This document shows, one piece after another, positions 1 through 5,010 of a stretch of DNA of 5,891 bases. The translations under genes were made by a program, and so were the position numbers. This DNA comes from Actinoplanes liguriensis (GTDB taxonomy: Bacteria > Actinomycetota > Actinomycetes > Mycobacteriales > Micromonosporaceae): contig KL571340.1 of NCBI GenBank assembly GCA_000715855.1, forward strand, positions 5,753 through 11,643, given 5' to 3'. Each line of letters opens with the position of its first letter. The stretch's first letter is position 1. Below the pieces are notes generated by a model. The model was given only the letters and a program-made list of their open reading frames with translations, was not told where the DNA came from and did not search any database.

Positions 1-18
1 GATGTGTATAAGAGACAG
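1..18. other. Residual Nextera (Tn5 mosaic end) sequencing adapter
   Basis: The first 18 bases match the last 18 of the 19-bp Tn5 mosaic end used in Nextera libraries (AGATGTGTATAAGAGACAG). Translated, they give the peptide MCIRDS, a recognisable adapter-derived N-terminus. Genomic sequence begins at base 19. The contig edge is therefore an untrimmed read end and these bases do not belong to the organism. Confidence 0.96.
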
Positions 19-19
19 C

Positions 20-307
20 TACAACGCGCTGGTCTACGCGCTCTCCGGCGAGGGCTGGGCCGGCACCGACATGCGGCCGATCAAACTCGGTCAGCTCGCG
101 ACGTTCGGCGAGGGCGACGCGATCCGCCTGGAGGCGAAGAGCGAGCTGGACCTGTTCATCATGGGCGGGCAGCCGATCCGTGAGCCGGTTGTCCACTACG
201 GCCCATTCGTCATGAACACCAAGGCGGAACTGCAGCAGGCCTTCGAGGACTTCCAGAAGGGGCGTCTCGGCACGATTCCGGCGACGCGCCTGCCGCACAC
301 CGATTAA
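20..307 (+). CDS. Pirin family protein, C-terminal fragment (5' end missing)
   Basis: This is the last 95 codons of a pirin-type bicupin, ending at TAA 305-307. The segment around GGQPIREPVVHYGPFVMNT, followed by a helix of the type AELQQAFEDFQKGRLG, is the signature of the pirin C-terminal cupin domain. The start codon and the N-terminal cupin, which carries the metal-binding residues, lie outside the window, so activity cannot be judged. Pirins are non-haem iron cupins; some act as quercetin 2,3-dioxygenases and others as redox-sensitive regulators, and nothing here distinguishes these roles. An apparent ATG at base 2 lies in adapter sequence and is not a real start. The gene converges on the Clp-N gene, with a strong hairpin between them. 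Confidence 0.9.
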   Translation, partial: YNALVYALSGEGWAGTDMRPIKLGQLATFGEGDAIRLEAKSELDLFIMGGQPIREPVVHYGPFVMNTKAELQQAFEDFQKGRLGTIPATRLPHTD

Positions 308-320
308 TTCATTCTTGTGT

Positions 321-359
321 ACGGCGTGAGCCCGGCCCCGACGGCCGGGCTCACGCCGT
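321..359. terminator. Bidirectional hairpin terminator between convergent genes
   Basis: A perfect 17-bp stem pairs 321-337 with 343-359 around a 5-nt loop (338-342). It starts 13 nt after the pirin stop and ends 12 nt before the Clp-N stop codon on the other strand, so it can end transcription from both sides. Neither side carries a proper T tract, which is usual for actinomycete hairpin terminators. The stem is seen directly; its function is inferred from position. Confidence 0.85.
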
Positions 360-371
360 GCCCGTGCCCGC

Positions 372-983
372 TCAGCTGACCGCGCCGGCCTCCACCGAGC
401 GGGTCAGCTCGACGCGCAGCTGATCGAAATCGACGCCCCGGTCGGCGAGGATCCGCATGGCCAGGCCCTGACCCTCGCGGATCACGCCGAGCATGATGTG
501 CTCCGGCGCGATGAACTTGTGGTTGAGCCGCAGCGCCTCGCGCAGGGCCAGCTCCAGCACCTTCTTGTTCCGGCCGGAGAACGGGATGTGGTTGCTGCCC
601 GCGTAGAACTTCCCGAAGATCCCCCGCTTCTTCGGGGCGGGGTGCGGCAGGCGGAGAGCGCCGGCACCGAAGTTCTCCTCGATCGCGGCGCGGACCGCGT
701 CGAGGTCGATGCCGATCGCCTTGAGCGCCGCCGCGTCCTCGGCGTCCCGGTCGGCCACGGCGGCCGCCGCGTCGCTCCGGTCGCCGACGTGCTCGACGAT
801 CGCGGCGCGCACCCCCTCACGGTCAACACCCGCCTCGCGAAGCACGACGGCCGCGCCGTTGTCGACGGCGAGCAGCGCGAGCAGCACGTGCTCGGTGCCG
901 ATCACCGAATGGCCCAGCTCACGGGCCTCATCTTGGGCGCTGACCACGACGGCACGGGCGCTGTGGGTGAATCTCTCGAACAT
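372..983 (-). CDS. Clp N-terminal domain-only protein (two Clp-N repeats, no ATPase)
   Basis: This 203-aa protein resembles the substrate-receiving N-domain of ClpC/ClpA unfoldases but ends before any AAA+ module; no Walker motif is present. Repeat 1 spans about residues 2-67 (FERFTHSARAVVVSAQDEA, then GHSVIGTEHVLLALL). Repeat 2 spans about 136-200 (GRNKKVLELALREA, then FIAPEHIMLGVIREGQG). A linker of about 70 residues contains an Ala/Asp-rich helix and a KKRG stretch. E31 and E161 fall where the two phosphoarginine-binding glutamates of Bacillus ClpC lie. Start ATG 981-983 follows a GGGAGGG site 5 nt upstream, and only 1 nt separates it from the stop of the helix-turn-helix gene, so the two are surely co-transcribed and probably translationally coupled. 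By analogy with mycobacterial ClpC2, which is also N-domain-only, it could bind ClpC ligands as a decoy, adaptor or sensor; this role is inference. Confidence 0.93.
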   Translation of the reverse strand: MFERFTHSARAVVVSAQDEARELGHSVIGTEHVLLALLAVDNGAAVVLREAGVDREGVRAAIVEHVGDRSDAAAAVADRDAEDAAALKAIGIDLDAVRAAIEENFGAGALRLPHPAPKKRGIFGKFYAGSNHIPFSGRNKKVLELALREALRLNHKFIAPEHIMLGVIREGQGLAMRILADRGVDFDQLRVELTRSVEAGAVS

Positions 984-984
984 C

Positions 985-1221
985 TCAACCCTCCCGAGGG
1001 TCGTTCATCGGCATCAGGCGGGCATGTTTCTTGTGGACGCCCTGACGGGTCACCTCCAGCGCGTCGGCGATCTCCTGCCAGGACCAGCCCTTCTTGCGGG
1101 CATTCGCCACCTGGAGGTGCTCCAGCCCCTCCAGCAGGCGGCGCAGCGCGACCACCGCACGCAGACCGACCCTGGGGTCGGCGCTGCTCGCGGCGGCGGC
1201 GAGGTCGGTTGCCTCGGTCAT
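985..1221 (-). CDS. Small helix-turn-helix DNA-binding protein
   Basis: This 78-aa protein has an Ala-rich N-terminal helix (residues 1-14), a Leu-rich helix (about 20-44), and a clear helix-turn-helix at about 46-67 (WSWQEIADALEVTRQGVHKKHA), in which the second helix VTRQGVHKKH would read DNA. The pattern is that of the small HTH partners encoded beside Clp-N-domain genes in actinomycetes. Start ATG 1219-1221 has no Shine-Dalgarno but lies exactly 6 nt after a -10 box, so the mRNA is probably leaderless. The stop TGA (985-987) is 1 nt from the Clp-N start. Two identical-format palindromes overlap its promoter, which suggests autorepression, possibly with the Clp-N partner modulating DNA binding. 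The DNA-binding domain is seen; the target and the partner interaction are inferred. Confidence 0.9.
   Translation of the reverse strand: MTEATDLAAAASSADPRVGLRAVVALRRLLEGLEHLQVANARKKGWSWQEIADALEVTRQGVHKKHARLMPMNDPREG
989..995 (-). promoter_or_regulatory. Ribosome binding site of the Clp-N gene
   Basis: On the minus strand GGGAGGG lies 5 nt before ATG 983. It is embedded in the final codons of the helix-turn-helix gene, so ribosomes finishing that gene uncover the site. It supports 983 as the true start. Confidence 0.75.
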
Positions 1222-1224
1222 AAC

Positions 1225-1240
1225 GTCAACCTACGTTGAC
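1225..1240. promoter_or_regulatory. Palindromic operator 1 (over the -10 box)
   Basis: GTCAAC-CTAC-GTTGAC is a 6-4-6 perfect inverted repeat. It covers the -10 box of the HTH/Clp-N promoter and ends 4 bp from the start codon. The same 6-4-6 format recurs 27 bp away (centre to centre), which makes a chance origin unlikely. The HTH protein encoded next door is the obvious candidate binder. Confidence 0.78.
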
Positions 1241-1256
1241 ACTATCCACATGTCAA
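1228..1256 (-). promoter_or_regulatory. Leaderless promoter of the HTH/Clp-N operon
   Basis: Reading the minus strand, a perfect -35 box TTGACA (1256-1251), a 17-nt spacer and a -10 box TAGGTT (1233-1228) are followed by six bases (GACGTT) and then ATG. The expected transcription start is therefore the A of the ATG itself. This fits the housekeeping sigma consensus and explains the missing ribosome binding site. Confidence 0.8.
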
Positions 1257-1267
1257 CCCCGGTTGAC
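1252..1267. promoter_or_regulatory. Palindromic operator 2 (over the -35 box)
   Basis: GTCAAC-CCCG-GTTGAC repeats the arms of the first site exactly; counting the inner C/G pair the arms reach 7 bp. It overlaps five of the six -35 bases of the minus-strand promoter and ends 12 bp before the putative -10 box of the divergent aminopeptidase gene, so one bound protein could affect both directions. Confidence 0.78.
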
Positions 1268-1279
1268 GGGGTCACGTTC

Positions 1280-1285
1280 TAGGCT
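1280..1285 (+). promoter_or_regulatory. Putative -10 box of the aminopeptidase gene (leaderless)
   Basis: TAGGCT lies 6 nt before ATG 1292, the same spacing as in the divergent operon, and there is no convincing Shine-Dalgarno. No good -35 box is visible at 17-18 nt (the sequence there is C-rich), so the promoter may be weak or activator-dependent. The evidence is spacing plus the TANNNT match. Confidence 0.5.
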
Positions 1286-1291
1286 TCGGGC

Positions 1292-1963
1292 ATGGATTGG
1301 ATCGAGCGCTTCGCCGACGTCGTCGTCCGTGCCGGGGTCAACGTGCAGCCCGGGCAGGGGGTCGTCCTGAACACCGACACCGCCCATCTGGAGATCGCCC
1401 GCGCGGTCGTCGAGGCGGCCTACGCGGCCGGCGCCGCCTGGGTCGAGCCGATCTGGTCCGACGGCCCGATGCGCCGCTCGGAGGTCGACCACTCGAGCCT
1501 GGATCAGCTCCGCGCCAGCCGCCCGTGGGCGCTGCAGCGCACCCGCGAGTGGGGCGAGCAGGGCGCCGCCTGGATCACCCTGGTCGGTGACGCCGACCCG
1601 CACGTGCTCGACGGCGCCGACCCGGCGAGGGCGGCCGCGCGACGGGTCGAGGAGGGGTTCGCCCGGCGCGACGCGGTGATGGGCAAGCTGCGCTGGACGG
1701 CGGTCGGCGCGCCGAATCCGGGCTGGGCCACCCAGATCTTCGGCGAGCCCGACCTGGAGCGGTTGTGGCAGGCCGTCGGCACGGCGATGCGCCTGGACTC
1801 CGACGATCCGGTCGCGGCTTGGCACCAGCGGTCCGCGACGCTCGCCGAGCGCGGCGCGGCCCTCGACGCGCTGGAGCTGACCGAGGTGCGCTATCAGGGC
1901 GAGGGCACCGACCTGACCGTCGGCCTGATCCCGGGCTGCCACTGGACCGGCGGCGGGGTATAA
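1292..1963 (+). CDS. M29 aminopeptidase, N-terminal part (frame broken by adapter artefact)
   Basis: Residues 1-222 (to 1957) are the N-terminal domain of a peptidase family M29 enzyme (AmpS/aminopeptidase T type): MDWIERFADVVVRAGVNVQP, the Rossmann-like PGQGVVLNTD segment, and an AAYAAGAAWVEP stretch. These cytosolic metallo-exopeptidases remove N-terminal residues from peptides. The printed frame then reads into 13 nt of adapter and stops at 1961-1963 (TAA), which is not a biological stop. Deleting 1958-1989 joins this part in frame to residue 223 onward (see 1990-2523), giving 399 aa, about the usual family length. Start ATG 1292 is the only reasonable one and appears leaderless. The gene diverges from the HTH/Clp-N operon across 70 bp containing both operators, which hints at shared control of two proteolysis-related functions. 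Confidence 0.92.
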   Translation: MDWIERFADVVVRAGVNVQPGQGVVLNTDTAHLEIARAVVEAAYAAGAAWVEPIWSDGPMRRSEVDHSSLDQLRASRPWALQRTREWGEQGAAWITLVGDADPHVLDGADPARAAARRVEEGFARRDAVMGKLRWTAVGAPNPGWATQIFGEPDLERLWQAVGTAMRLDSDDPVAAWHQRSATLAERGAALDALELTEVRYQGEGTDLTVGLIPGCHWTGGGV

Positions 1964-1989
1964 GAGACAGCCACTGGACCGGCGGCGGG
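1958..1989. other. 32-bp assembly artefact: adapter remnant plus 19-bp duplication
   Basis: Bases 1958-1970 are the last 13 nt of the Nextera mosaic end. Bases 1971-1989 repeat exactly the genomic bases 1939-1957. The insert length, 32, is not a multiple of three and so shifts the frame of the aminopeptidase gene. A real Tn5 insertion would leave a 9-bp target duplication around a whole element, which is not what is seen. The likely cause is two read ends from the same place joined with untrimmed adapter between them. Confidence 0.95.
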
Positions 1990-2523
1990 ATGGTCGACGA
2001 CGCCGGCATTGCGTACATGCCGAACATCCCCACCGAGGAGGTGTTCACCAGCCCCGACCGCAGCCGGGCCGACGGCGTGCTGCGGGTGACCAAGCCCCTC
2101 GTGCTGACCGGCCGCCTGGTCACCGGCCTGCGGCTGACCTTCGAGGGCGGGCGGATCACCTCGGTCGCCGCCGACGAGGGCGCCGACATCGTCGAGGCGC
2201 AGCTCGCCGTCGACGAGGGCGCGCGCTACCTGGGCGAGGTCTCGCTGGTCGACCGGGAGAGCCGGATCGCGAAGGCCGGGATCGTCTTCCACAACACGCT
2301 CTTCGACGAGAACGCGGGCTGTCACGTCGCGTGGGGCCAGAGCTTCCCGTTCGCGGTCCCGGGCGGGGTGGCGATGAGCCCGGAGCAGCGGACCGCGCTG
2401 GGGCTGAACACGTCGAGCGTGCACACCGACGTGGTGGTCGGCGGCGCGGGCATCACCGTGACCGGCACCGGCCCGAAGGGGACGATCGACATCATCCGCG
2501 ACGACGAGTGGGTGCTGGAGTGA
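1990..2523 (+). CDS. M29 aminopeptidase, C-terminal metal-binding part
   Basis: This is the catalytic half of the broken gene, residues 223-399 after repair, ending at TGA 2521-2523. It carries the two-metal centre of family M29: E239 in NIPTEEVFT, E305 in YLGEVSLVD, H334 in ENAGCHVAWG, and H367 and D369 in SSVHTDVVVGG. The spacings (66, 29, 33 and 2 residues) equal those I recall for the ligands of Thermus aminopeptidase T, so the repaired enzyme should bind metal. F341 lies where I recall a tyrosine in the Thermus enzyme. An ATG at 1990 is present but codes for an internal methionine; a protein made from it alone would lack the N-terminal domain. The stop overlaps the methyltransferase start by 4 bp, indicating an operon. 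Confidence 0.93.
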   Translation: MVDDAGIAYMPNIPTEEVFTSPDRSRADGVLRVTKPLVLTGRLVTGLRLTFEGGRITSVAADEGADIVEAQLAVDEGARYLGEVSLVDRESRIAKAGIVFHNTLFDENAGCHVAWGQSFPFAVPGGVAMSPEQRTALGLNTSSVHTDVVVGGAGITVTGTGPKGTIDIIRDDEWVLE

Positions 2524-3185
2524 GAGCGGCCTACGACGAGATCGCCGACTGGTACGAGCACGAGTTCCTCGCGCGGGCCGCGGGCGGCGACCCGCTGGAC
2601 CTTCACCACCTGCTGGCGACGCTGCTCGGGCCGGGCGGCGGGCGGTGCCTGGAGATCGGGTGCGGGACGGGGGCGTACGCGGAAGAGATCCGCGGCCTCG
2701 GCTGGACCGCCCTCGGCGTGGATCTCTCGGCCGGGATGCTGCGGCATGCGGCGGGGCGGCTCCCCGCGGCGCGCGCGGACGCTGCCCGCCTGCCGATCCG
2801 TGACTCCTCGACGGACGCGGTGGTGACGATGATGGCGCACACCGACATGCCGGACTATCCGGCGGTGCTGCGCGAGGCCGCCCGGGTGTTGCGCCCGGGC
2901 GGCGCGTTCGTCCACATCGGTGTGCACCCGGCGTTCTGCGGTGGCTTCGCCGATCGTGGCGATCCGGAGGCGATCGTCATCCGGCCGGGTTACCGGGACG
3001 GGCACTGGACCCGTGCGTCCTGGACCGACCAGGGCGTTCGCGACAAGGTCGGCGCGAGTCACTGGTCGTTGCCCGACCTGCTGAACGCTTTCCTGGAGGC
3101 GGGTCTGGCCTTCGAGAGGTTCGGCGAGGGCGGGGCGCCCACGCCGACGGCTCTCGGGATCAGATCGAGAAAGCTCAGGACATGA
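2520..3185 (+). CDS. Class I SAM-dependent methyltransferase (type 11 family)
   Basis: This 221-aa protein has the class I methyltransferase fold signatures: motif I LEIGCGTGAY at residues 44-53 (SAM binding), the acidic end of strand 2 at D68 in LGVDLSAGML, D87 in the ADAARLP loop, and the post-motif LREAARVLRPGG at 117-128, typical of Methyltransf_11. The substrate cannot be read from sequence; small-molecule O-, N- or C-methylation is possible. The start is GTG 2520, sharing GTGA with the upstream stop, so translation probably re-initiates from the aminopeptidase gene. An open frame extends further upstream but only as a shadow inside that gene. The last 11 bp overlap the convergent 41-aa gene. 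Being in the same transcript as a peptidase does not by itself imply a shared pathway. Confidence 0.9.
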   Translation: MRAAYDEIADWYEHEFLARAAGGDPLDLHHLLATLLGPGGGRCLEIGCGTGAYAEEIRGLGWTALGVDLSAGMLRHAAGRLPAARADAARLPIRDSSTDAVVTMMAHTDMPDYPAVLREAARVLRPGGAFVHIGVHPAFCGGFADRGDPEAIVIRPGYRDGHWTRASWTDQGVRDKVGASHWSLPDLLNAFLEAGLAFERFGEGGAPTPTALGIRSRKLRT

Positions 3186-3300
3186 ACAGGATCGCGGCGG
3201 TGCCGAGCAGCACCAGCAGCAGCATGGTGACGAGCAGGCCCGTCTCGGCGGACTCGGTGGTTTCCGGCACAGGGGTGGTGGACAGCGGCTCGCTGCTCAT
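3175..3300 (-). CDS. 41-aa single-pass membrane protein (small ORF)
   Basis: ATG 3298-3300 to TGA 3175-3177 encodes 41 residues: a Ser/Thr/Pro/Glu-rich head (1-20, MSSEPLSTTPVPETTESAET) and one hydrophobic helix (about 21-40, GLLVTMLLLVLLGTAAILFM) ending in Ser. A strong GGAGGAG ribosome binding site sits 7 nt upstream, much better than chance in this GC-rich sequence. It has no cysteine and no cleavage site, so it is probably membrane-anchored with an acidic soluble N-terminus. It converges on the methyltransferase with an 11-bp overlap and diverges from the PLD-like gene. I do not recognise the family; possible roles include a small partner of a membrane complex. Its coding status rests on the ribosome binding site and the clean helix. 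Confidence 0.72.
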   Translation of the reverse strand: MSSEPLSTTPVPETTESAETGLLVTMLLLVLLGTAAILFMS

Positions 3301-3307
3301 GACGATG

Positions 3308-3314
3308 CTCCTCC
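3308..3314 (-). promoter_or_regulatory. Ribosome binding site of the 41-aa membrane protein
   Basis: Minus-strand GGAGGAG lies 7 nt before ATG 3300, a near-ideal Shine-Dalgarno match and spacing. It is the main argument that the short frame is translated. No convincing promoter is visible between it and the divergent gene. Confidence 0.75.
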
Positions 3315-3394
3315 GCAGGTGGAACGCACGATCGAGGAAGGGGACGGCGATCGGGGGATGATCGCTTAGAAGTGCGCGAGACGGTCCAGGGGCT

Positions 3395-3400
3395 TACGGT
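3395..3400 (+). promoter_or_regulatory. Possible -10 box of the PLD-like gene
   Basis: TACGGT fits TANNNT and shares TACGGTGA with the -10 region before the sensor kinase gene. It would start transcription near 3407, about 25 nt before GTG 3432, leaving room for the ribosome binding site. No recognisable -35 box is present 17-18 nt upstream. Confidence 0.35.
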
Positions 3401-3419
3401 GAGGGCGTCGTCGACCTCG

Positions 3420-3425
3420 AAGGGG
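3420..3425 (+). promoter_or_regulatory. Ribosome binding site deciding the PLD-like start
   Basis: AAGGGG is followed by a 6-nt spacer and GTG 3432. The upstream in-frame GTGs at 3372 and 3399 lack such a site, so 3432 is preferred. Confidence 0.6.
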
Positions 3426-3431
3426 TTGCCT

Positions 3432-5009
3432 GTGCCATCGGAGGACTGGCTGCTGACCGCCGCAGAACGCGGCAACCCACACACTGATTTACCCAACTGG
3501 TGCGGTGGAAACACAGCTGAATCACTTATTCACGGAAAAACGTACTTCTCCCGACTTACCACGGAAGTGGAGAAGCTCGAAGCCGGAGATCATCTGTTCT
3601 TCACCGACTGGCGGGGCGACCCGGACGAGCTGGCGGTCGACGACGGGCCGACGATCGCCGAGCTGTTCGCGGCGGCCGCCCGGCGCGGGGTGCTCGTCAA
3701 GGGCCTGCTGTGGCGGTCCCATCTGGACAAACTCGCGTACAGCGAGGAGGAGAACCGGAACCTCGGCGACCAGATCCGCGAGGCCGGTGGCGAGGTGCTG
3801 CTCGACCAGCGGGTCCGGCGCGGCGGCTCACACCACCAGAAACTGGTCGTGCTGCGGCATCCCGGCCGGCCCGAGCTCGACGTCGCCTTCGCCGGCGGCA
3901 TCGACCTGTGCCACAGCCGGCGCGACGACGCCGACCATCACGGGGATCCGCAGGCGGTGCGGATGGCGAAGGCGTACGGGCCGACCCCGCCCTGGCACGA
4001 CGTCCAGCTGGAGCTGCGCGGGCCGGTCGTCGGCGCGCTCGACCTGACGTTCCGCGAACGCTGGAGCGACCCGGCGCCACTCGACCAGCACGGCCCGATC
4101 TCCACGGCCGAGGACATGCTGAAGCACGCCGACCTGCATGCCGACCGGTTGCCGCAGAAGCCGCCGGATCCGCCGGAGTGCGGCCCGCTGACCGTGCAGG
4201 TGCTGCGGACCTATCCGGCGATGCGGCCGAAATACTCGTTCGCGCCGCTCGGCGAGCAGACCGTGGCCCGCGGCTACACCAAGGCGATCAAGCGGGCCCG
4301 GCGGCTGATCTACCTCGAGGACCAGTACCTCTGGTCGAAGGAGGTCGCGCAGCTGTTCGCCGAGGCGCTGCGGGACAACCCCGAGCTGCACCTGATCGCG
4401 GTCGTGCCGCGGCACCCGGACGTCGACGGCGCGTTCTCGCTGCCGCCCAACCAGGTCGGCCGGGAACAGGCCATCGAGCTGTGCCGGAACGCCGCCTCGG
4501 ACCGCGTGCACATCTTCGACCTGGAGAACGACGAGGGAACGCCGATCTACGTGCACGCCAAGGTCTGCGTGGTCGACGACGTGTGGTGCAGCGTCGGCAG
4601 CGACAACTTCAACCGTCGTTCGTGGACTCATGACAGCGAGCTGTCCTGCGCGATCCTCGACGCGACGGCCGACGAGCGCGAGCCGCGGGATCCGGCCGGC
4701 CTGGGCGACGGGGCTCGGCGTTTCCCCCGCGAGCTGCGGCTGGAGCTGATGCGCGAGCACCTGGGCCACCGCGACGATCAAGATCTTTTGGACCCGATTT
4801 CCGCCGTACGGGCGATGACCGCCGCCGCCGAGACCCTCCGCGACTGGCGTGACGGCGGCCGGCGCGGCCCGCGGCCGGCGGGGCACCTGACCCCGCACGA
4901 GACAACCCGGCTGCCCCTGTTCCAACGGCTCTGGGCGACTCCGGCATATCGGCTGATCTACGACCCGGACGGACGCCCGTGGCGTGACCGCCGGGCCGGC
5001 CGCTGGTGA
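3432..5009 (+). CDS. Phospholipase D-like phosphodiesterase (two HKD-type motifs)
   Basis: This 525-aa protein belongs to the PLD superfamily (phospholipase D/cardiolipin synthase-like), which cleaves or transfers phosphodiester bonds through a phosphohistidine intermediate. The first half-site is SHHQKLVVL (H135, K137) followed by FAGGIDLCHSRRDDADHH. The second is complete: VHAKVCVVD (H375, K377, D382) followed by GSDNFNRRS (389-397). The first site lacks the Asp of HxKx4D, having Arg there. No signal peptide or membrane segment is evident, so a cytoplasmic or peripheral location is likely. Start GTG 3432 is chosen for its AAGGGG site and because the product then begins near DWLLTAAERGNP, as I recall for relatives; GTG 3372 is the longer alternative. 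Codons about 12-50 are AT-rich and include a TTA leucine (3489-3491). The lipid or nucleic-acid substrate cannot be told. Confidence 0.9.
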   Translation: MPSEDWLLTAAERGNPHTDLPNWCGGNTAESLIHGKTYFSRLTTEVEKLEAGDHLFFTDWRGDPDELAVDDGPTIAELFAAAARRGVLVKGLLWRSHLDKLAYSEEENRNLGDQIREAGGEVLLDQRVRRGGSHHQKLVVLRHPGRPELDVAFAGGIDLCHSRRDDADHHGDPQAVRMAKAYGPTPPWHDVQLELRGPVVGALDLTFRERWSDPAPLDQHGPISTAEDMLKHADLHADRLPQKPPDPPECGPLTVQVLRTYPAMRPKYSFAPLGEQTVARGYTKAIKRARRLIYLEDQYLWSKEVAQLFAEALRDNPELHLIAVVPRHPDVDGAFSLPPNQVGREQAIELCRNAASDRVHIFDLENDEGTPIYVHAKVCVVDDVWCSVGSDNFNRRSWTHDSELSCAILDATADEREPRDPAGLGDGARRFPRELRLELMREHLGHRDDQDLLDPISAVRAMTAAAETLRDWRDGGRRGPRPAGHLTPHETTRLPLFQRLWATPAYRLIYDPDGRPWRDRRAGRW

Positions 5010-5010
5010 A

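Larger units (their letters stand above)
3301..3431. other. Divergent intergenic region between small membrane gene and PLD-like gene
   Basis: These 131 bp hold the ribosome binding site of the 41-aa gene on the minus side and the possible -10 box and AAGGGG site of the PLD-like gene on the plus side. GATCG occurs three times (around 3330, 3348 and 3360) without a regular spacing. No good -35/-10 pair was found for either direction. Confidence 0.4.

Noticed and set aside
498..1223. Plus-strand open frame across the Clp-N and HTH genes
   Set aside because: It is a shadow of two minus-strand genes with recognisable domains, a ribosome binding site and a promoter.
1938..1989. Real transposon insertion or natural frameshift in the aminopeptidase gene
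   Set aside because: The inserted bases equal the Nextera mosaic end, the duplication is 19 bp and not the 9 bp of Tn5, no transposon body is present, and the flanks rejoin in frame exactly.
2331..2519. N-terminal extension of the methyltransferase
   Set aside because: The upstream in-frame stretch is Arg/Gly-rich and lies inside the peptidase's conserved metal-binding region; the fold begins at RAAYDEIADWYEHEF just after GTG 2520.
2881..2899. CCCGGG inverted repeat as a terminator
   Set aside because: It is a short GC-rich repeat inside the conserved ARVLRPGG coding region of the methyltransferase, with no T tract; expected by chance at this base composition.
3828..4925. Long open frame on the minus strand opposite the PLD-like gene
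   Set aside because: Its translation is Arg/Pro/Gly/Ala-rich low-complexity with no recognisable domain, and the plus frame carries HKD motifs. This is a GC-bias shadow.
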